Assembly: GCF_964204645.1 (NCBI RefSeq)
Contig: NC_134033.1
Coordinates: forward strand, 8,590,231 to 8,654,230
DNA length: 64,000 nucleotides
Direction of reading: 5' to 3'
Source of the DNA: Tubulanus polymorphus
Lineage: Eukaryota; Nemertea; Palaeonemertea; Tubulaniformes; Tubulanidae
This document shows positions 1 through 12,464 of this stretch, piece by piece. Positions within the stretch are counted from its first letter, which is position 1, and each line of letters begins with the position of its first letter. The position numbers and the translations under genes were made by a program. The notes under the pieces are model-generated. The model saw nothing but the letters and a program-made list of their open reading frames with translations, ran no database searches and was not told where the DNA came from.

Positions 1-189
1 AAATTTGTATTTCCGAGTAGTAGATGTAGATGAATTCCAAATTTGGTGTGAATGTTCTATGGACCTAGGCCTATAACCAATAACTACAAAGTACAGAGCC
101 CTTTTTGGATTTGGCCACAAGGGGCACCCCTAGGTATGCAGCTTCTATTTCTTCAAATCACACAGCGGAGCTGTATAAGCTGATAGGCT

Positions 190-370
190 CCTTTATATAT
201 TAGGTTACCACAATAAATTGCAAAATTGTAGCTTATGACATGCATGTTCTATGATCGTGGTGGGTTTCAAAGACATTGTTTTCTTTGTATTTTCACCAGG
301 GGGCATTGAATATTGAAACTTCCTGATTCCTGAGCATTTCAAATCACTAGTTTCAAACCAGAAGAGCAAA
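190..370 (-). repeat. Single unit of the 155-bp CCCCCTGG repeat family
   Basis: A stretch with the blocks TTACCACAATAAATTGCAAAATTGTAGCTTATGACATG, TTCTATGATCGTGGTGGGTTTCAAAGACATT and CACCAGGGGGCATTGAATATTGAAA matches the units of the tandem arrays at 12.9-13.5 kb (other strand) and 38.9-39.5 kb (same strand). It lies upstream of the first visible POLA1 exon, presumably in an intron. The rest of 1-1038 shows no exon I can recognise. Confidence 0.6.
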
Positions 371-1038
371 CTGACATCTGTTGTCGGAAGCAGCTGTTGA
401 CTCTAGTTCTGAAAAACGTGGGTCATGGACGTAGCATCGTAACAAACACCAAACTGAAGAAATAGCCCACAATGATAGTTGTTTCATAAGCTGTTGAGAA
501 AATATCACACTTTTTATATGTTCAAGTGCACATTAAAATGGCGGATTATTGGTTCTCTTACTTCCAAGAGACCCTTACACTTGTACTGTCTGTGTGTCTG
601 TTGTTTGTCCTTCAGCTACTTAGATGCATCGGGAACTAATGTATGGTAATTTCGGATTTAGAGTCTGAGCCTGAGAATCGTTGTTGCATAGGGCTTTTTA
701 TCTTTTTTATACTTTTGGCAGGTTAAAGAGTTGCCAACAGACAGCTACCTAAATTAGTAATCCAACAAATACAATAACTAACACTCGTTTAAGAATTGCC
801 TACCAGAATAATTTAAAAAAAAACTCTGAAAAGCTTTGAATTCTAGATGATGTGACATGTGTATTTGTTATACGGTGTACTTAGAAATCATGAAAAAAAT
901 ATGAAAATCATATTTTATAACTTAAGCGACATTAACCACCCAACCTGCCAGGGGGACTCTCATTCATTTCCTGTCTGGTACATTCGATTTTCTCACCCAT
1001 GTCTCAAAAGGTCCATACTGATCTCTTGTAATTTTCAG

Positions 1039-4000
1039 GACACAATGATACAGCCTGTGTTGTCATTTTGTCCGACATTGAGTTTACCAGCACCTAAGAC
1101 GGGTAGATGTACATGTATCCCAGCTGATCATCACGTCACTATATGTAACCAACTCTCTCAGGCAATTAGAAAACACATTCGCAGATACTACGAGGTAAGG
1201 ATATACAATTAAAGTTCCTTATAACGCCAGCCAGGGACAGTCGAGATCTTGGCTTTATAATGAATGTGGCAATATAACGGAATGATGATCCTGCGACTTG
1301 ATATTATACAATATCGTATTTTCCTACAGCCAATAAATGCTTACCATATGCAGACCTGCTTACCCCCATGGAATTTCCGTATTTGCTACGGATTTTAATA
1401 GCTAAATACGGAAGTACGGATGCTCTGTAAAAACAACGGTTTTTCATCCGTTCTTTTCAAAATACGGATCATCACATCTGTGAATACGGTTATGAACTTC
1501 CAAAAACAGGGGTACAGGTTTGTTTACTTCTGCTGCTCGTAAATCGGGTCAGAGTATTGATTATATGCCAGGGGCGTACACGTGCGTCTATCTATTCTTT
1601 CACTGCATTGCTGCTGTGTATGATCAATATAATCTCTTTACACACGCTATACACGAAATAGAAATGAAAATGAAATTGTTTTACTATTTTTTTTTAACTA
1701 TCATTTTCCTGACTTCATTAATAGATATTTTCATCCTTGGGGAAAGCCCACTACTCAACAATTCATCACAGTGGCAGCACCTGCCTCATACCTTTTCCAA
1801 AATACTAAGTAAATTCACTCTCGGGATAAGATCGGTATTGCTAAATTAAATGCCACATTTTGAACATCCTGTATGTTAATTAAGAACACTTGAGGTTTTT
1901 TATCCTTCCAATCCTCAGATTTTGGTTATCATTGACCGGAGGAACAATGAAAAATTTAAAAAGTAAAGAATATTCAATTTTATTTTTTTTATTAATTCTG
2001 TTTTCTGATACTACTGTAGGTCCTCATTTTTGAGCAAGTGCACCCGCTTTTTGGTGGTACTTTTTTATGCCAATGGTGGTGCCGATTTGTATGAGTGATG
2101 TACAAACTGACTTTAGACCGTTTAATATCGGCGACACCAAGATAATACCGACGCTGACATATTACAGGGAGGAAAGTTTTCAGGATTTATCCGGAATTCC
2201 GGATTTTTCAAGTCAGAGGTCATTTTTCTGAAAAGCCTGAAGACGATGAGAAAATGTGAGGGGGGGTAGAGTTCATTCGAAAGTTTGTTGGTACCGGTGG
2301 CCGTTAAAGCGCCGCAGACCGGACAACATTTATTTCGTTTTACAGTTAGATTCTCTTACTGACTTTAAACAATTGTATAATTTCCTTCTGTTACAATTAT
2401 CGATCTTTCGGCGATAGCCGTGCACCTGTATGACGTGACCTCATTTGTACGTGTAGGCTACCTCTATTTATAACCACTAGTAGTAGTACGTATAGTGAGA
2501 AAACATAGCGTTGTCGTGTCTATACTCAATACAGTCATTCGGGTAGCGCGGTGTGCAGCGCACAATGTTCACTTATTTAGGGGTTCGACCTCTACTGCTT
2601 GTGATGCTGATTGTTAGTGAAATGTGGATGTGCCGCATTGGAAATGGACATTACTTAAAAAATATCGTGATCGTTCATGGGCTCAAGATTGCGCTAAGTG
2701 CTTGGAAAACGCTTTTAATTTCAAAAATTTTCCACACAAAATTTCAAGGCCCAATTCTTCTCCACGGCGACACTATTTGGTACATAGTTTCGTATTAATA
2801 TATAGATTTATATAGTGCAGGTATCCTAACCCGAGTTCAGATGCGCTCCAACTTGGTATTATTACCCCCAGCTTGGTATTATTACCCCCAGCCTTTAACT
2901 CTATTCCATGTATCAGTCATCTTGCCTTCGGGCAATGTGCAGTAACAAAGTAACAACGCACAGCTACTAAGCGCTCAAGAATCTTATCAGGCCAGGTACC
3001 CATCCTGGCGAGAGGCAATGAAGATACGTGTCTTGCCTGAGGACACTACGGTAATCTACGGGATTCGAAACTACGACCTGGCTTCCCAGAGTCGAATGCT
3101 CTTACTATCCGCCCACTCAAAAATATACATACAACAAGGCTTTGAAATAGATTTCATTGTGTGCTTTCATATTTTCAGAATTGGTTGAAATGCGATGATG
3201 CGACGTGCGGGTCACGTACTAGGAGGTTGCCTTTGCAGTTGATAAAAGGTCATCCAATTTGCCATGAATGTTATAGAGGAGTACTCAAACAAGAGGTACT
3301 ATGATTTTCTTTGAAACAGCATTAGCCTTATTCCAGGTTGATCAGCCTCCTTGAATTTATGGTCAATAATTGATCTCAGATAATGTGTCAATTTTTTTGA
3401 CGCCTTATAAAACGTTACCATTATGAAACCTAAACAATGTTAACCATTCAGCGTCATTTTATAAACGAAAACCGTAAATCGATGTGCAAAACGTCACAGG
3501 TCTATGTGTACACATACAAGCTATTTGGCAAAATATTATTGACTAAGATGTAGAATGTCTTCCTGTGATTATATAATGAGCTCTATTTGAACGTCGAAAT
3601 GTTAATTGCATTGAATATCATTAGAAGACGTATTGTAATAGTAATGGATGTATGATTATATCAGGAGTGGCAGGCATGAATCGAAATGATAAGTAAATCG
3701 GATTATTCGGTCAAAATGGCGGATGTATACACGATTTGGAAGTCCGATATAAGTAGTAAGACCCTGACATGGGGATGCTGGTGAAATGATAAAGCTATGT
3801 ACGATCTCTGTAGGGCCGGCGTGAATTTCATCGGCGGCTACAAGCGGTCAATTTAAAAATGTGTAAACATAATTTCAATATTCTAATGTTTTAGAAAATA
3901 TGTTCGATATCAGGGGTATGCAGGTTTCATGAAATTATTGACAATTTTCAATAAAACAATTGAACAACTACTGAGTCGATGACTTGCGTCACCTCATCCT

Positions 4001-6657
4001 ATCGCCAAATCTCATAATTCCCTAAATTTCTTAAAACTTCGATTTGAAATTTGCAATTCCACATTAGCTTATCTCAAAAATTCTATATTTTTTTCGCAGG
4101 CGTCAAAGAATTTATTAAAATTAATTTTCTTGTTTTCTATTACTATACCTATACCAATGAAGCGAATTCAAATGACATGGTTTCTAGAGCTTAGGCTCTT
4201 TGACTGTGCAACTGAGCATATATTCATACATATCATTCATTAAAGCATTATCCATTCTCCAAATTTTATAGAGCTGAATTTTGAAAAAGGTTCTCGTTAG
4301 AATATTTGTGAGCTCTTTCGCGAAAATCTGATCGCAAAAATATCTGTTTTAAAAAGCCAATCAGAAAGCAAAGACTCCTCTATGATTGGCTTAGCCGCAG
4401 AGATCAGCAGGTGTTCACGTGAACCCGCAGTATCGTCTACTGTTTTACCTCCGGGTTTTATTTTTATTATTTAAAATTGTGTTTCAAGATCGATTTCTTC
4501 TGCGAAATCTTTAGTTGATTTGGTTTTTGGTGGGAATAATTTCATTTGCACTACGGAAAATATCATTGCCAATATTATGCAAAGTCTAGGAAAATTGCTT
4601 TTCCTCAAATCGGATGGATGATCTTGTAATGCTAATAAGCCACATGCTCAAACTACATATTCAATCAAATTTTATTCTGCAAAAAATATCAAATCCAATT
4701 CAATTTTACACTATTGAACAAATAGAACATCAAATCCAATCCAATTTTTTTTGATGAGCAAATTTAAAAAAATTCAATTCATCGGATTGAATCTCTACCG
4801 GGGGAGGGTGTATTTGTTCCTGCCAGCTCCAGTCACTGTGCTACTTATGAAAACACGATTGTGTTGTGTAAATTATGGGTATTGACTTTGAGCTGGGAGT
4901 GTATTTTGACAAAATAACCCACAGAGTGCACCATTTGCCATTTTATGAAAAGCTGACAGGCTGGCCATAGTGCCCCTTGGGGCTCTTGTTTCAGAAATAA
5001 TAATGAGAGATAATTGTTCATAAATTTTAGCCTTTTTATGGACTTTCGCTCTAGCGAAGTCTATTTTGCTATCGCATATGTAACTTTATTCCTTTGGATA
5101 AAAAATAACTTCCAAACGAGGCTTAGTTTTTCTTTGGAACTTTTAAGACATTCAATGCAGCAATCAAAGCTGTTTTGATCACTTGGAGCACGGATTCTCT
5201 GAAATTCTGCCAAAAACTTCATGCTGAAGATAGGTATGCAATTCCATTCATAATTTGAAAAAAGACATTTTTTTCTTGGTATTTTCCATCCTTATTTTTG
5301 ATCGAATTGTCTAAAAAGTCAGTCTTCTCCCATCATTTAAATTCAGTCCATTAGTTTTCACTATTTTTCATTTGTTCTGCTTATTATCTAATCCAGGAAG
5401 AAAGACACTAAATATTTGGATGGATATATGAAAGCTGTGGGTACTGTAGTGTGTAATGGGTAGGGGAGTGTGATCTGTGTGCATTTGTGGCCAGCACACA
5501 GATCACATTGTTCATTGGGGTTTGGTCCAGGACTCGCGTGATTTTCAACAACACGGAAGTAACGTGTAATAAATGATGACTTGAATTGCATGACTACCTA
5601 CCACCCCTCATTATTGTTGGAAAAATAAACGTTCCACACTGACTAAAAATAAGTAATAACATTTTAGAAATGGCCAGAATTTTAACTTAGGTTCTATCTC
5701 ATTTTTATTTTACAATTGCGATTGGTATAATTTTCTTTTAAACGGCCGTTAAGGCTTCATGTTTCGTCTGCAATTTACTGCAAATAGTTACGCAACTACG
5801 CACATTTCAGTGTTTTTGGCAGCTGTACACTCAATCGGCACCGTTCGTGACTAGCTTCACTGCGGAATTATCATTAATTAACATCGCCATATCACATCAT
5901 TTAACTTATATTGTGCCTTAAAACCCTAACAGCCGAAATAATTGAAATGCACACACGATTTCTATCATTGAAAATTGAGAGAGTGGCCATGTTTGTGTTC
6001 TGCTGCTTCGCGTAAATCCCTCGCGGTGGCGCAACCGCGCGGAGTGGGGCCGATACGTCTAGACTACCAATGCTTAATTTTGATGCAGATTAAACATACA
6101 CTCAAGTAAATTTAGGAAAGTCCATATAGAAAATTTCGTTTCTTGTCATGTCTGTCTACAAGTATTTGTTTTGATATTTCAGTATACGGATACTCAGCTA
6201 TACCATCAGCTCTGTTTCTATCAGTACGTCTTTGATCCTGAAAAGGCTATCAGCAAAATGTCATCTGTCCACGAAAAAGGTACTTGAAAATATCTGCTAA
6301 AACATTTCTCTCTGACCAATCACAAAATGGGACTGTTTAGAGTAGTTTTTGTGTCAGGTATCTGGAGTTCATTTTCACGATGATAAAATCTTTCATGCCT
6401 GGGGTTCATGCGTCGTGGCGCAAAGTTCAGAACTTGATTGTTACCAGTACCTACATTAATTTTTGCTCTGTATTTCTATTGCAATTTCAGATTTGGCACG
6501 TAAAAGAATGACTCCATTTAGAGATTATTACAAACTAATACGCGGTACAGTTGATAAGGCGTTGAATCAAAGTGCCTACTCAGAAGTGAACCTGACAAAA
6601 CTATTCGCGAATCTCATCCCCCTGAAATCTTCATCGACTCAAAATCAGATATCTTGA
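1039..6657 (+). CDS. POLA1: DNA polymerase alpha catalytic subunit, C-terminal part (4 exons)
   Basis: This is the 3' end of the gene for the catalytic subunit of the replicative polymerase alpha-primase, which extends the primers made by primase. Exons are 1039-1194, 3179-3295, 6183-6279 and 6491-6657; all have AG acceptors and GT donors and join in phase into 178 codons ending at TGA. The second exon carries the C-terminal zinc module (WLKCDDATCGSRTRRLPLQ, then ICHECYRG). The third reads YHQLCFYQYVFDPEKA and the last SAYSEVNLTKLFANL, both close to the vertebrate POLA1 tail, which contacts the B subunit and primase. The 5' exons lie outside the window. A SINE and a MITE-like repeat sit in the introns. 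The identity is clear from the ordered match of all four exons. Confidence 0.93.
2838..3118 (-). repeat. tRNA-derived SINE
   Basis: Read on the - strand from 3118, a tRNA-like head begins GTGGGCGGATAGTAAGAGCA (A-box-like) and continues to GTAGTTTCGAATCCC (B box). It is followed by the body found in many invertebrate SINEs: GTGTCCTCAGGCAAGACAC, then ATTGCCTCTC and ATGGGTACCTGG. The element is in POLA1 intron 2. A 20-bp direct duplication (ACTTGGTATTATTACCCCCA type) lies at its distal side, about 2851-2891. Confidence 0.75.
3398..3856. repeat. MITE-like dispersed repeat, copy 1
   Basis: About 450 bp that recur in inverted orientation at 39469-39912. Both contain CACAGGTCTATGTGTACACAT, AGAATGTCTTCCTGTGATTATATAATGAG and TCGGATTATTCGGT blocks. 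The ends look like short inverted repeats: TTGACGCCTTATA at one end and TTGACCGCTTGTA read inward from the other. No coding capacity is seen. This copy lies in a POLA1 intron. Confidence 0.6.
5030..5080. repeat. Hairpin motif GACTTTCGCTCTAGCGAAGTC
   Basis: A perfect short hairpin, GACTTCGC-type arms around CTCTAG, follows TTTTTATG. It resembles the hairpin at 40928-40955 (GGGTTTTC arms around a GACTTTCGTC core). It may be a transposon end, but I found no partner end nearby. The remaining intron sequence between 3857 and 6182 shows nothing else I can assign. Confidence 0.3.
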
Positions 6658-7345
6658 ACTGTTATTTTTCATACCTTTTACGCAAAAATCTTCATAAGAT
6701 TGTAGTTTGTATGTTTGTATCATTGTTGATTCTCATTTTGGATAACTGTTTTTTCTATGGCAAGCTGAATTCACCCCTTAAAATTCCAGTAATACAGGGG
6801 GTGTTGACATCAGAAAATGCCCTTGCCCAAGTCTGGACTTGATTTAGTTAGCATGGCAATACCATCGTTAGTTTTGCATTAGTTATGCTATGGTTGGATA
6901 CGCTATGGTTTTGAACATACTCGGCTCAAGAGATTGTGGTAACATTCAGTAACACATTTACACAGCTCCATGTCAATCATTAAGAACTACGCTGATGTGA
7001 TTGCTTTTGATAAGTTTCAGTTATCACAATCGCTACTGTCTAATTATGTTACAGAGAGAAAAGATGCGTACAATGCCAAGTGAACCCTTCGTCTCATGAA
7101 GGGTTTTTAAACGCTGGTTTTTCTGAAAGATGCACTGCCCACGTATAAGAAACAATGTGGATGCAGCAAATTAGAATGGGAAAAAAAAGGCCAAGGCATT
7201 TACTTCGAAAAAACAGAGGACGTTTACCTCGTGCTTGCCTGCGAGAATATGGTATTTCATTAAGGATTATATGCTATGAAATTATTGCATGTTCTTATCT
7301 GATTGGTATTGTCCAAGTGTAAATAAAGTGCATGTGTATTTTACA
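6658..7345 (+). other. POLA1: POLA1 3' untranslated region with poly(A) signal
   Basis: Non-coding sequence follows the POLA1 stop codon. The first well-formed AATAAA with downstream GT-rich sequence is at 7322-7327 (GTGTAAATAAAGTGCATGTG). The extent of the UTR is inferred from that signal only. Confidence 0.5.
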
Positions 7346-9852
7346 TATGAAGCATTCATTAATACATATATGGCTGAAACCAAATCGATATTCGGATTTT
7401 ATTAAAACCTTTCAGTGCATCTACACCGTAGTGCAGTATGGATTTGTGATAGACTTTGCTAATCACTATTGATTAGTTATAATATTGAAAGATGGCAGCA
7501 CATGTCAGATACACTGTTCTGAGTATGCACTAGGCTGGAATTTTCAAATTATCTCCAGCACTTTGGGGTGAGAATAGTGAGCGCTGAAAGGATTAATCGA
7601 TATGACGACGAAGGGGTCATTCATTTACTACAAGTGCATTTGCGTACTTACATGCTTAATGGGTAACGAGATGAGTAGTACTATATAGGTTAACTATTTA
7701 TTTGACGCATTAGCTTTCACTACTTACGTATAGAAGCTTCATCCGTTATTTATTCTAAACCCAGGTACTACTCTACGAATCTTTTCATGCTTAAGGTAAA
7801 AATTTTAAATTTCATGCATGAATAATAAATGAATGATCCCGAAGCAGTCGGAGAAGTGAAACATACGCACAACAGAATTTTGTGTATTAAGTAGCTTTCA
7901 TTATGACTAAGAATCTTTACATCGGACATTGAGTGATCCCATCATTCAGACGCCATCATCATTTTTAATGCCAACATTTCACTGAGAACAAATAAATGCC
8001 AATATAAATTCCACACCGAACTGCCATCAGTAACAAATTGAATATTACCAGTAATATTTCACCGAAATATGAAAGAGAGTGTTCAATTAATCAGTAATCA
8101 ACAGTAATATCTTTCATATTTCTGTAGGGATCTAACAAATGAAATCAGTATTTCTCAGAATAGAATGGTAACAAATACTGAAAATCAGGAACAGTTGGCA
8201 GCTCTGCAGCAGTACCAGGAAAGGCCGGATGAGTGGAATGATTTACATATAAACACACTTCATTTCAATAACCTAATCCTTTCGAATCAAATAACATTAG
8301 ATGGACCACGCTTAATACAGATCAATCGAGACCAATGAAATAATTCTGATTAATGAGAATTAATCATAGTTAATCTCGCCTCAGCGATGGCCGACGCAGA
8401 CTTTTGACTATGCCAAAAACTATGCTGTAGACTTCCTAATGGGTTTTCCAATCTTTTACTCAGGTCTTCGCTTAAATTGGACCAATTTTGCCGGTACCAG
8501 TTGGGCAAGTTTTTTCTACTCCCAGTAGCTGGACTGCAACTTGATGACAGAGATCATTATTATGGATTCGATTGATCCAGAATAAGAGTGGTCAACTAAC
8601 CCTTTTATATAGACAAAAATCTTACAGCCATCACACAATTAAATTTACAGAATCGCAGGCAGAGTTTCTGATATGAGATCTAGAAAGAATTGCATAAATC
8701 CGTGCAGACAACATTTTTACGTATTCAAAAGCATAAATTATTCATTTAATGCAGTAGTAACCAGCAGCGCTTTCAGGCAGGGGAAATTAGATCCTCGTAT
8801 GTTTCTACTCGCAAATTGAATAGTGTGAATGTGCACCCCCTGGATCCGACGCTGATAACAATGTTGAAAACTAATAGATAATATTAACGCTTAATAGGAC
8901 ATCAACTATGGTATATTTAAATGAAATGTATTAATTATTTAGTTCATTCGAAACCATAACTGCTTTTCACCTTAACCATAAAAGGCACCTGCAAGATATC
9001 CATAGTTCTGCTGAAGAATTAATAACTGATTCATCATTTGATTTCATTGTCAGATAGTACCATAGCTGTTTCATCACTGCTGTAGTGTATTTGCCCTAAG
9101 GCCTAGCCCACATAGCAATAAAACTTTATGCCATGAAAGGTTATTTGGCGTTTCGATGATTTGGTTTGGTTTGCTCGTAAAGCTAAACAAGAAACATGGA
9201 CATAGATAAATTTTGGCACCTAGCGAAGACAATAGTAGTGATTGGATCACATTCAATGTTAAAATGGTGGCGATTGCTTTCAAAAGTGTGCTCCATTTTA
9301 TCAATAATGTGAGCCACTTGTTATTGCCTTGATTGGTTATTGCCTATCAGTGTTTCTTGTTTAGCTACTCTGACATCGCACACAGAAATTGAATCAATCC
9401 GCAAAAGTGTTTATGTTAACAATGTTTCTAGTTTTAGAACGCTGCAAACACAGTATTGAACCAAGCAAAAAAAGGTTACTGTTTCATGTTCGTTTTGTGC
9501 AGTGTGCACTAGGCTTGTGAAGCCTTGACAACCCAAGATTGATTGTAAGTGATATGTCTTGAATATGTCAGGGGTTGGTCAAGGCCGCAAAATAACATAG
9601 GAGCAAAATCTTCAGAGAACTTTATCATGAGGAAGTGTCACCCAAATGGTATTTTGAGGATATATTTTTGATATGATTTTAAAAGCTAATGCAAAAACCC
9701 CATCTCAATCTTTTTTGAATAAGATGAATGAAATCTAAAACAATTCTGATGCGGTGAAGTTCAAAACAATGCCCAGCCATAAATATTTTCACAATTTCAC
9801 TTTTAGAAAAAATAGTACTTGACTGACATTTCAGTAATTTAAAGCAGGTTTA
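7346..9852. other. Gene-free stretch
   Basis: Between the POLA1 poly(A) signal and the NUDT2-like exon I see no splice-compatible coding block, RNA gene or clear repeat in either strand. Short open frames here have no recognisable composition. Confidence 0.5.
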
Positions 9853-10212
9853 TTAACCATACGAGGTCGACTTAAGAATGAAGGCGTTCGCGTCATTCAG
9901 TGCTTCGATCATTTCGGGATATTCCGCTAATTTCAAAGCGTCCGATAAAACAAGCCATTTATAATCCTGGTGTTCATCTGAGAGTTGAACCTGGTCACGC
10001 GGTTGCTTCAACTCGGCCAGCCAGTAATTGACGCATTTCATTCGTCCATTCACAGCATATCGCAGTGTTTTCTGAAAGCCGTCGATTATTTGGTACTGAT
10101 TGCGGGTCAGTCCGGCCTCTTCGTTGGTTTCGCGAATTGCTGTGGTGAGTTTGTCTTCGCCCGGGTCAACGTGGCCTTTAGGCGGAGTCCAGTGGTGTGT
10201 GCCGTATGACGT
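9853..10212 (-). CDS. NUDT2: Bis(5'-nucleosyl)-tetraphosphatase (Ap4A hydrolase), last exon
   Basis: A 120-codon terminal exon (119 residues plus TAA) of a Nudix hydrolase that cleaves Ap4A to ATP and AMP. The acceptor is TTTTAG just upstream of 10212. The exon opens with GTHHWTPPKGHVDPGED, and the Nudix box G-x5-E-x7-RE-x2-EE-x-G-L is complete within residues 13 to 36. Then come YWLAELK and LSDEHQDYKWL, both typical of animal NUDT2. The usual protein is about 147 residues, so roughly the first 30 are missing. They should lie in an exon further right on the - strand, which I could not find; the DNA there is filled with transposons. Position 3 of the RE-x motif is Thr instead of the usual aliphatic residue, but all metal-binding Glu residues are present. 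Confidence 0.9.
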   Translation of the reverse strand, partial: TSYGTHHWTPPKGHVDPGEDKLTTAIRETNEEAGLTRNQYQIIDGFQKTLRYAVNGRMKCVNYWLAELKQPRDQVQLSDEHQDYKWLVLSDALKLAEYPEMIEALNDANAFILKSTSYG

Positions 10213-10717
10213 CTAAAATTCAATCAATAATTTATGGTAGAACTTAACTCCAATCAGCATGAAAATTGTACTTCATGAACACTATATGATCTAGGGTGAA
10301 ACACACTAGATAATAGGAATTTTAGGGGTCAATTATCCAAGCTGAGTGCATATCTATTGTGTCTGGTCAAAAATTAGACTGGTCTTATTAATGTTATGTG
10401 AATGCAGCTATTATGACTGACCAAAAAGAGCGAATCAGGTCTGTTCCATATTTTGGGGCGGACTAAATCTATGGAGAGAAACTTGTACCAGGTCCGGTCT
10501 AAATCGTACTCTGAGGTATGACAGGGTTCATAGTCTCCATGACCAGTCTCATTCCATGACTTTCAAGCACTTTTTGACCCCAATTCAATGACCCGATTCG
10601 TTGATCAAATTGACAATAATAGATCACAATTTACTGACTTCGACTACTAAATGTATTATATCAAAATACTTGGAAATATATTTGATACAGAAATGTTAGC
10701 TTCTCCCATTTTACTGC

Positions 10718-11520
10718 AGTCAACCTCGGTTAATCCGTCTCCGGTTAAACCGTATAAGTGCTTATTCCGGATAAATAAATTGGTCCCATTTTTCAGTAAT
10801 GTTATTCCCTTTAAAATTCTGTGTCTAATTCGTACTCCATAATCCGTATTTTCACTCATTCCGTAGACAAATGCGCGGTCCCGTTGTCCAATTCATATGT
10901 AAATCCTCATGTGTAATCCGTATCAGCGGTATCAGATGGTGGGAACATACACTTGAAGTGAAAAAAAAGTGTAAACATCTGTAATCTAATGAGGTTAATG
11001 TGGTCAGTAGGAAATATGAGAAACTCCAGAAAACACTGAAGTTAATCCATCAATGTCATAGTCTCAAGCTTCACTAAATATTCAGTGCAGATGCTATAAT
11101 CTGTCAATCAGCAAAAGTCAACTACAAGGCCTGTGAGTTATCTGTACTTATACACACGATGGCTTCAAATACTGAGTCCTACCCTACTGAAATCAGTTGG
11201 TTTGTGTTTCATCACACTAGGGGGTGTTTTCTTTTCATGTATAAATGATATCAAATGGATCAAATGAACTATCAGATACTATGAACTTTTTATTTCCCCC
11301 CACAGATCGTTAGAACGTGGTTCTACTGTTGTAGTCGTCCACGGTTTGAGAGATAACTAAACCAGCTATTATACGGCTTGTGCACTTACGTAAATCATAC
11401 GGCCGTCAATATACGGGTAATAGTTAATTCGTATAAATTATGAATTATCTGTTATCAGTATATCGCACTTAATCCGTACCAAAAAGCTCAGTCCCTAGTG
11501 ATACCGTGGTTGACCGTAAT
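10718..11520. mobile_element. Non-autonomous pogo/Tigger-like element (MITE)
   Basis: The left end reads CAGTCAACCTCGGTTAATCC; the right end, read inward, reads CGGTCAACCACGGTATCACT. Both sides carry several degenerate copies of TTAATCCGTA, TTCGTA or TATACGG sub-terminal motifs. Ends of this CAGT..AACC..CGGTTAA type are known from Tigger/pogo elements. No transposase reading frame lies between the ends. Confidence 0.55.
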
Positions 11521-11734
11521 ACTTCGATGGCATATTTTAAAAATTCATTTCAATATGTTTCCATGCCTACATACCAAATTTTAAGTTGGTAGGCATGGAG
11601 ACATTTTGTTAAACTTTCAAATCATGGAGTCTCTTTTCTCTCATGAACCCCTTTCAAGAAAGACTTTTTGGATATCCTTCAATAGATTAAAGTGGATTAA
11701 AAAACGATGATTTAGGTCGACTGCCTGTCCTTTC

Positions 11735-12235
11735 TGGTCCTACTAAGACCTTTATCAGGTATGTTCTACCAAAAATGAGCGAGCTAGGCCACTCGGAATG
11801 CTCTCAAGTCAGGTTGAAATAGACATTAGTATGGAAGCCCTGAGACGACACCTTGGGTTCATGAGTTCCCCAGTTCATAACTTCCAGAGTTTATGATATT
11901 TCGAGTTTATTTGGGCATGTACAACACTATGAAATTATGCGACATAAAGAATCCTATTATTAGGATGTTAAATCCGTTTACGTCATGAATTAACTACAAA
12001 AATGATGTCCCGCTTCAACCAAGACTGGTTGACTGTGTATAATTCTGCACTGGCAGTCAAATGAAGTCGACCGGCAACCAGTCTATCATCAGCCATCAGC
12101 TTTCTTGATGGCTTATAGAAAATAACATCCTCGCTTGCCAAGGGTCCGGTATCGCGCCTGAACTCGCTTCCACTAGCCCCCAGGCCTCACGACGCGCGAT
12201 TTCATTACCGGCGCTTTTGCGCATGACGTCATATA
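11735..12235. repeat. Terminal region of a second ISL2EU-like (THAP) transposon
   Basis: Segment 12125-12232 (CATCCTCGCTTGCCAAGGGTCC, then GAACTCGCTTCCAC and CCTCACGA) recurs inverted at 24580-24695. Segment 12068-12085 holds GACCGGCAACCAGTC, whose complement occurs at the left edge of the intact transposon at 16746. The block near 11750-11800 (AAGACC..AGGTATG..CCAAAAAT) is also repeated at 16665-16700. It is probably the 5' end of the element carrying the decayed THAP gene at 12.5-14.8 kb. Confidence 0.45.
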
Positions 12236-12464
12236 TCAACACACGACAATACTTCCGCGTTCGCTACGTGTTCGCTGATTTGTCCATTTACCAGGAAATA
12301 GCACAGCGTTAGAGAGTTATTTTTAGCTACATCTGTAAGCTAAAGGTCATCTGACCTCGCTTACAAACCCGGAAGTCTAGCAAGCAATCATGCCAGTCAC
12401 TGTAGAATGAAGTAAACCTTATCACATATACTTACAAAATAAGGTATTTTTGGTACTTTATATA

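Noticed and set aside
859-1038. Extension of the POLA1 frame upstream of 1039
   Set aside because: The ATTTTCAG acceptor at 1031-1038 and loss of similarity before it show this part is intron.
2553-2815. Two overlapping short frames in a POLA1 intron after a TATA-like sequence
   Set aside because: No recognisable domain, and the frames overlap each other; probably chance or an old element.
10213-12400. Search for the first NUDT2 exon
   Set aside because: No block resembling the conserved N-terminus (GLIIFRR type) with a phase-0 donor was found on the - strand.
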